This document shows positions 57,640 through 64,000 of a stretch of 64,000 nucleotides of DNA, one piece after another. How positions within the stretch are numbered: position 1 is the first letter of the stretch; every line of letters starts with the position of its first letter. Below the pieces are notes generated by a model. The model searched no databases. It was not told the DNA's origin and worked only from the letters and a program-made list of their open reading frames with translations. The translations under genes and the position numbers were made by a program. The stretch is from Holothuria scabra (Eukaryota > Echinodermata > Holothuroidea > Aspidochirotida > Holothuriidae), in contig CM074185.1 in NCBI GenBank assembly GCA_037179385.1, positions 53,881,000 to 53,944,999 of the forward strand. Direction: 5' to 3'.

Positions 57640-58640
57640 GGGAAGACATTCTCACTCTACATCATTAAAGTATCGAAAAACAAATTACCCGATTATCATT
57701 TCCTTTGCCCGTGTTTGGCTGTAGAGAAGGATAGATGACAAACTCTTGGGCACTTGAACACCCTCCTGTCTGTCCATTGAATTAATTTGTCAATTGAAAA
57801 CGTCCCAGCATTTTTCAACCTTTGCCGGAATATTTGACCATTTCGGGCAGTTTTGCAAAACTACAGTATTAAGTGGGGATGATGAAGACCTTTTTCACAT
57901 TCTGCCCAAATGTGTCGCAGATCTTTGTTATTTTCAATGAAAATTTTACTTTAAATATAGCGTTTTCTGTTTTGCGGCAAAGATTTGAAGCTATTAAAAT
58001 AATCGGCGACACTGTAAAAAATGGTACAAAATCGCTGTAAATTTACAGAACATAACGATTACATAAAAGTTCTGGTAATAAGTTTCCAGAACTTTTCTGT
58101 AATCCTTATTTATCTCTTTATTTTTTGTACCTGTAAATCTATGGTAATTGTTTACAGTGCATTTAGGGTATTTTAAAGAAGGGCAATTTAGGGCAATCTA
58201 AAGAAGACTCAAGAATGATTGTTTCTTTTTACTGTTTAAGCCACAAGCTTCCCAAATGTGTGTCGATTTTTGTATGTTTGATTTTTCGTTACAATGTTAC
58301 CCTAACTATGATACTTCCTATTTTGGGCAAATGCTTGAAAAAATTTGGATTTTCGACAATTTCGGGCATTAAATTGTGATTATCTGTGAAGTAACAGTCA
58401 CGAAAAATAGCTTTTTGCGATGTCTGAAGGTGTAGCAATTTTTTTGAATCTTGACTTGGTTTTTCATGAAAATATTTTTGCGACTATATGACGTTTCTCT
58501 CCAATTTTAAAGGCATATCTTTTCAAGATTTCGGTCACATTTAGGAATATTCTGAAAAAAAAAACCCATCACATTTTAACAAAATTTAAGGGCTGTCCGA
58601 ATTTTTTTCCAAATTCCTGCCCGAATTTTTCCCAAATTCC
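57640..58640 (-). repeat. Dispersed 180-bp-unit repeat, copy 3
   Basis: On the minus strand it matches 20510-21170 (AAATCTTTGCCGCAAAACAG, CGCTAT, GCGACACATTTGGGCAGAAT, GCCCGAAAT). It is interrupted by the MITE at 58010-58159. The end near 58640 is diffuse. Confidence 0.6.
58010..58159. mobile_element. Short CACTG-ended MITE, 150 bp
   Basis: Begins CACTGTAAAAAATGGTAC and ends AATTGTTTACAGTG. The arms contain AAAGTTCTGGTAATAAG and TTCCAGAACTTTTCTGTAAT in complementary layout. It resembles the element at 7636, but flanks (GA, CA) show no clear TA duplication. It interrupts the dispersed repeat. Confidence 0.68.
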
Positions 58641-60425
58641 TGTCCGATTTTACGGAAATTTTGGGATAGTCTTCCCCCTGCCCCGTCTCGTACACCACTG
58701 GGTATGTCCACTCTACCCAAGATCTAAGTGAGGTCCTATGAGGTAGTAGTGGTAAGGTTGCAACCCTTGAGACTGCATTGACCCAACATGGGTTTGGTTG
58801 TTGCACTGGCCAATGACTGGCAGCAATGACCGTGCAAAGTGCAAATTCCTTCCAACAACATTTGACTATAGTTTTGGAACAAATTTGTGAACCCCCAGGA
58901 ATTGAAAGAATCCTACAGTTGGATAGAAACAGGCCAGACGCTAGGAGCAAACTGATCCACACCAAGGTAGCCAATTTCAGCCACTCCAAATCTGCTAGAA
59001 AATTATTTATCCAGGAACTCGACGAGTAAAAATTCAAGAGATTTCGAAGATATGAAGCTTGTTACAGTCTACCCGAATTTATTCCGAAATTCAGAATGGG
59101 GCACAATTGCAGAATACTCTGCCGCTGCGTGGATCTATCGCAAGTGCATCTATGTCATAGTAGTCGGGTAGCCCGGATTGAATATTATCATCGACCAGTA
59201 TGAATTTAATTTTTTCCCAGGTCGCCAGTGGGGGGGGGGGGCTGCTGGGGGATGGGCGATCCAGTGGGGACTCGAGCCCCCAAGCCCCCTTTCGTAGCTA
59301 CGCCACAGTATCTGACCAAGAATACGATGCACTGTAAATTCACATTTGAGATCGCAGTAGCTTTCAAAGTCTCTTCCTTGGTGAACTTTACCACTTTATT
59401 GTCATGTGCATGGTAGATAAACATTGTTAAACACTTTGTGTTATCACTGATTTTATTAGTGGCATTGAGATTCAGTCTCCACTCCCTCGGGATAGCAGAA
59501 TTTTTCCGTAATATAATGTATAAGGAAAAATACTAGTTAAATTACATTTATGGCAGAAAACATTTTAATATGCACTCAGTCGACTCTCTCATTAAAAAAA
59601 TTAATTTTGTCACTTTTCTACATGCCCCGAAATTGACCAATTTTCCCGAATTCCTCGTCATTACCTGGAAAGGAATGGGACTGCAACTGATAACATAATT
59701 TACATTTACATACAGTTTGAACTTCCATTATCGATGGTGCGCTATAGCCTATGGACATTTTCACGGTTCTTTTGTTTTTCCATGACGAGTGTATGATAAC
59801 ATTAACGAGGATTTTCGTTGTTTAAAAAACTACACATCTGATGAACCCAAATAGCAAATGGATCGTAAGAAAAAGTTTAGTGTTCTACATAAGGCGTGGT
59901 CCGAAATAGGTTTGAGACCTTTGATATCACTCTACTGACATTTTATCGGAAAACTTGAAACTGTGTGCTCTAAATTGCTATTAGTTTAAAACAATTATAA
60001 TTAGATAGTTTGAAAATCATAAAATAATGGAACATTATTGTAGAAACAAGTAGGCTAAATGATCTATTTAGTGAAAGTAAAAAAAAAAATCAGCTTTGGA
60101 AAATTTTATGGGGGGGGGGGGGCGCCGGGTGGGCCCCCGCCTAAATCCGCCACTGATGTAAAGTAGCGTTAGTACGGGCCGGATCTTGTGTAGCCGGAAA
60201 CAGAAAAAAAAAAAAACGGATGAGAGTTCCAATTAATTTTCAAATTGGTTCATTAATTCGTTGATTGAATTCCAAATAGATCAAGTTTGACTTGGCCGGC
60301 AAACTAATTATTAAAATTTAACCATATACATGGTGATTGCATGCTTCTGCTTCGAGCTCTCTTGCACGAGTTCCAAAAAAAAAATAGTGGGAGCGGCAGG
60401 CTCTGAGCTTGCAAACCTCATGGGA
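58641..60425. other. No gene recognised; hAT-like end fragments
   Basis: Contains phrases such as GTAGCTACGCCACAG (59293-59307) and AATCCGCCACTG (60144-60155), each next to a G/C run, like single ends of decayed hAT elements, without matched partners. Overlapping frames at 58576-59037 resemble nothing known to me. Confidence 0.35.
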
Positions 60426-60741
60426 GATCGGAACACATGTAGTCCCCTGATTGGTTAAAAGTTGTGACGCACCAAATTAAATCAATATTAATGAATGTTC
60501 TGATCTAAAAGACCAACTAGGAGGCTGTAGAGGGTGAAATTGGCCACACCTTGAAAATACGGGATACGGCGTAAACGTTGAACTAGAACGAAGTAGACGC
60601 CCACGTTCACCGGTAACACGTGACCGGAAACAGTAAGGGCCCTGGGAATCTAGGAAAAAAGGAAGGGAGAATTGCTCGTAAACAACAAGATGGCGTCTAT
60701 GTTAAAGGTCAGGGAATGTGCACCATGCTACATGACAATAA
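60426..60741 (+). repeat. Dispersed repeat, copy 2 (pair with 16628-16952)
   Basis: Same order of shared blocks as in 16628-16952. No inverted ends or target duplication identified in either copy. Confidence 0.7.
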
Positions 60742-61792
60742 GCACTTACAACACCATGACAAAATGATGCAGCCATTTTTCTCTTGTGTACTATCCGCGT
60801 AAGTTACTATGGTATTTTCCTATGCGCAAGTAAAGATTTTTGAAAGCTTGAATAATGTAATGACCAAAGGACAGTCCAGTTATTTCTCGGTCTTTGCATT
60901 TTCTCTCGGCATTTCATTTGAATTTCAAATTTTCTCACGTGCTCGTGTTTATTAGAAATTAAAAGACAGTGCCCCGACGTGTAATGCTTTTTTTTCGATA
61001 TAGGCTACTTAGTTAAAGGCATATTTTCATCATCCCAAACTGTTCCAAGTCTCCCAACCTACTTACTTCTAGCCCCTCCCACATTTATCTAAAACTCATC
61101 TTTATCCAGACACAATCCTAGTTTATTGCTTCATGGCTTGTCCCAGTGGCCATACAAGTCCATAATGTGTAATCAAGACACTCTCAGTGCCCATATGCAT
61201 GCTGTGTAATTTAGCTATGATGCATTGTTTGAATATGATGCCAATCAGAGAGCTGTACCAGTTGAGAGTTTTGATATATGTATACTGAAAGTGTAGTTTA
61301 GGGTGACGAATGACTGCCCCTTTAATAAGCCCTTCTACGGGAACTTTGTTTTCCAGGAGGTTACAATTTTGCACGGTACGTGTTGTATAGCTGTGCACGC
61401 AGTAACACCCTTGTTCGGTCAATACGTAATACCTTCTGAAAGTGATTCGAAAGGAGGTATTTTATGGGTTCAAAGTTGTTTACAAGGGGAACACATAACG
61501 TTGCAAACAACGTGATAGTATGTTTATCAACTTTGCAGTTCGCCCAATACTGTTTTTCACAAATTCCCTAGAATAGATTCCTATAAGTCGCAAGATCAAG
61601 CTCTAACCAGCGTGTTACGTTGTGCAACACGCGCAAATATTCCCAAGATCATCGGGAACTTTCCAAACGCCAGGCTCTTATGCTACCTCGTATATGAATA
61701 TTGAACTCCTTGAGACGTTAGTGTGTCGTCTGTGTTATTAATATGAAGTGGTTGCCAGAGGGGTGCGATTTATCACTTCCCTTGCTCCAACC
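60742..61792. other. No recognisable feature
   Basis: No gene or shared repeat seen. Ends at the target site of the hAT element. Confidence 0.4.
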
Positions 61793-61800
61793 AATCCACG

Positions 61801-63387
61801 CAGTGGCGGAGCTAGGGGTTTCGGTCAGAGGTGGCGAAAATGGTCTGCAGGGGCGCTTCGAAGGAGTAAATACCCTGATTCTCAGCACGATCGAAGCCAC
61901 GGCTTTTCAGATTTTCCATTATTTTGATTTTCACTTGGTAGAAAACTACTTTGACATTTCTCCTCAGCAAGTTTTTCTATTAAAACATGTTAAAATTTCT
62001 ATCCATGGACTTCCGCTGAAGAAAATTCGGGGGAGGGGGACTTAAGTCTTGTAGGGGGAAAGCTCCGCGCCACCATGAGTTGGCGCAGAGGGCAAGAAAA
62101 TTTTGGCCCAAAATACCGCTCAGATCGATGGAAATGACATTTCTAAAGCCAATTTACCGCATATAAATAGGGAAAACACTGAGTGAACTGTTTAGAAATA
62201 TTGACGTTAATTTTTCTTCGTCTTTTTCTTTATGTTTTCTTCGTTTTTTCAGGTTTTTTATTTATTTTCCAGGGGAGGGAACGCCCCCCTTGCCCTACCT
62301 GCGGACGCGAATGTTTCTATCCTTATCTTCCACATTCTAGTATGAAGGCGGTCATTATATTATTGTGTAATTGTCAAGTCTCGATTTAAGATATTAATGT
62401 AATTATGGGCCACTCTTTGAAGGTAAAGATTAAACCTGCTAGAGCAAATTAGCAAGCAATCCTACTGAGGGAAAAAGTTATGGAAATTAATCACCGTTAG
62501 GTGTACATTTCTGGCAACTGGAAATCAAGATAAGTACACGAAGAAAAATTAAATGAGGTAATTTACATCATGCGACCACTCTGAAATAGCCATTTATTAA
62601 GTACATCAAAAGAAATAACCAAGACAAGAGGTCTGCTTGGCTTTCTAGATACCAAATTCATAATAAATAAAAGTCTCCTAAACTTGAGCTTTTTTGATGC
62701 AATGTTCTTGCATTTTAGACCTCGGAAGTACAGATATAGGCATTTTCATAGAATTATTGTGCAGTGTCAGAAATAGCCATTTATTATGATAATGGTCACT
62801 TGAAGGAAAGCAAAATGAAAATTACTCATTACAACTCTTAAATCATTACTACTATTATAACAGTATTTTATTTTAACCTGAATGTTCTCTTCAAATGATC
62901 TTGAAAAACGTCTTTTTATTGTCTATGTTGACATATATCCCCGACAACAAGAGGGCTTTTTGCGCTACAATTATTGCTGCGCCCTTTGCAACATCTTTTA
63001 CCGGCCGGGAGGGTTGATTTAATGTCAGTCTGTGTATTTTGTAGGCTTATAATCACACTTGGTGTGGAAGCAATGAACTTAGCACAGCGACAGCATTCAT
63101 TAGTGCATACAAAGCATGACGATACGTTTGCGGCAAAACCTAACCCTATGTTACAGAAGATTACCCTTTTCATCAGAATCAAGTGCAGTTAGTACATTTA
63201 TCGGTGGCTGTTTGAGCATTTTGTTATCTGGGCCTTAAAACAACGCTATTAAATTTTGTCTTTTGCCTAAAAAGTGGTGCAAGAGTAAAGTATGCTGAAA
63301 ACCCAAAAAGGGCGCCGACAGACGATTTTGGTCCGTCGGGGGGGGGGGGGGGACTGCCCCCCTGACCATATGGCAGCTCCGCCACTG
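61801..63387 (+). mobile_element. Complete non-autonomous hAT element, 1587 bp
   Basis: Ends CAGTGGCGGAGCT and AGCTCCGCCACTG are exact 13-bp inverted repeats. The 8-mer AATCCACG is repeated exactly on both sides (61793-61800, 63388-63395). The interior lacks a transposase but carries the GCGCCACCATGAGTTGGCGC hairpin at about 62067-62086 and a mononucleotide G run near the right end. The copy at 2327-3762 is older and left-truncated. Confidence 0.9.
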
Positions 63388-63607
63388 AATCCACGTAGAG
63401 TTATGTTAATGAAGTTTGCGTAAGTTTTCTACGCAGTTGAACAGATTTGGTGTCCAACGCCGGCGGACGTTGATTTTTTCGAAGCGATGTGCTGGACGAA
63501 AAAATTCATCCGCCCCGCGGGCTACATGGTAACGGGCTTCTGCACTCAATGCGGATCAGAATCGCACAATAAAAGTTTGTTGACCCTAGTCGCCGCAACC
63601 TTTGGGG

Positions 63608-64000
63608 CAGGGGTGGCGCCAGGATTTGCCCGACAGGGGGGCCAGCATTTTAAGGCCCCGACAAAGGTGGTCACTTAGTCCCGGTGGGACGAGACTCTGC
63701 TGTATATGAGGCGCGCGCAGCGCGCCGAAATTTTGGGCTCTCTTTTAACAAATACTTAAAAATCTGGAGTTTATTTTGAAGAAAAAAATTAAAATTTTTG
63801 GAACAATTTCGACTTTTGGAAGGACCATAAAAAGTTGGGGTTTTTATTGAAGAATCTATCCTTCATATGGGCAAAATCAAAAACGTTTTGTACGCGACAG
63901 CTGAAATTCTGTTGAGGTTTTGCATGTAACCGTTCTAAGTTTACGTACTAAGGTCTCAAGACGAGACTAGAACTTTGCCCGAAAAGTTTTTCCCTTTTTA
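63608..64000 (+). mobile_element. Possible hAT left end running off the window
   Basis: CAGGGGTGGCGCCAGGATTT followed by GC-rich sequence looks like a hAT-type left end and is complementary to GGCGCCACCCCTG at 32270-32282. The right end is beyond the window, so this is tentative. Confidence 0.35.

Noticed and set aside
58576..59037. 153-codon minus-strand frame with an overlapping plus-strand frame
   Set aside because: Overlaps dispersed repeat sequence at its end; no domain recognised on either strand.
60110..60160. Further complete hAT elements at G/C runs next to CCGCCACTG or similar (also 7929-7980, 53998, 59293)
   Set aside because: Only single ends were visible, without a matching opposite end or 8-bp duplication.

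Overview
The window is animal nuclear DNA. It has spliced genes with long introns, GT-AG exon borders, an AATAAA signal, and very dense mobile and repeated DNA. Nothing bacterial or organellar is visible. The one complete host gene is an NXPE-family (neurexophilin and PC-esterase domain) gene. Together with the tRNA-derived SINEs and LINEs, it suggests a marine invertebrate, most likely an invertebrate deuterostome such as an echinoderm. The lineage is an inference from gene family and repeat style and is not proven by the sequence.

Host gene: four coding exons on the + strand (13844-14071, 21416-21904, 28153-28325, 32998-33829) join in compatible phase into a 573-residue type II membrane or secretory-pathway protein. 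It has an N-terminal anchor, an Ig/filamin-like domain, a Cys-rich linker and a GDST/DxxH esterase-like domain. An acceptor lies just before the start codon, so a 5' UTR exon probably lies upstream. An AATAAA lies 189 bp after the stop. Introns of 7.3, 6.2 and 4.7 kb are largely filled with mobile elements.

Layout: 1-1290 is a decayed gag-type retroelement locus with a SINE, present again in broken form at 46425-50995. 2327-3762 and 61801-63387 are two copies of one non-autonomous hAT element. 3888-7810 holds foldback elements and a tandem repeat. 8805-10381, 18011-19911, 19976-20472 and 35013-36141 are four copies of one repeat family whose internal units carry many exact AGGTCA-type direct repeats (DR1 and DR2). 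11883-13572 holds two SINEs and a piggyBac-like MITE. 22716-27997, inside NXPE intron 2, is a 5.3-kb inverted-repeat element. 30166-31923, inside intron 3, is a truncated CR1-like LINE with a 422-bp pentamer tail. 34464-45013 is a run of foldback elements and a nested hAT. 45593-50995 is a nest of hAT and LINE insertions in the second gag-type locus. 51211-52773 carries a HARBI1-like exon and a MADF-domain exon on opposite strands, perhaps a PIF/Harbinger relic. 53-64 kb is mainly repeats.

The most unusual pattern is a set of elements, unrelated in sequence, that share one design. Each has inverted ends and is largely built from many copies of its own short palindromic word (for example TTCCCATGGGAA, CCCATATGGG, or a GAGTGAA/TTCACTC pair). 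Several are flanked by TA. The second notable pattern is the set of transposable arrays of perfect nuclear-receptor-type DR1 sites around and inside the NXPE gene.
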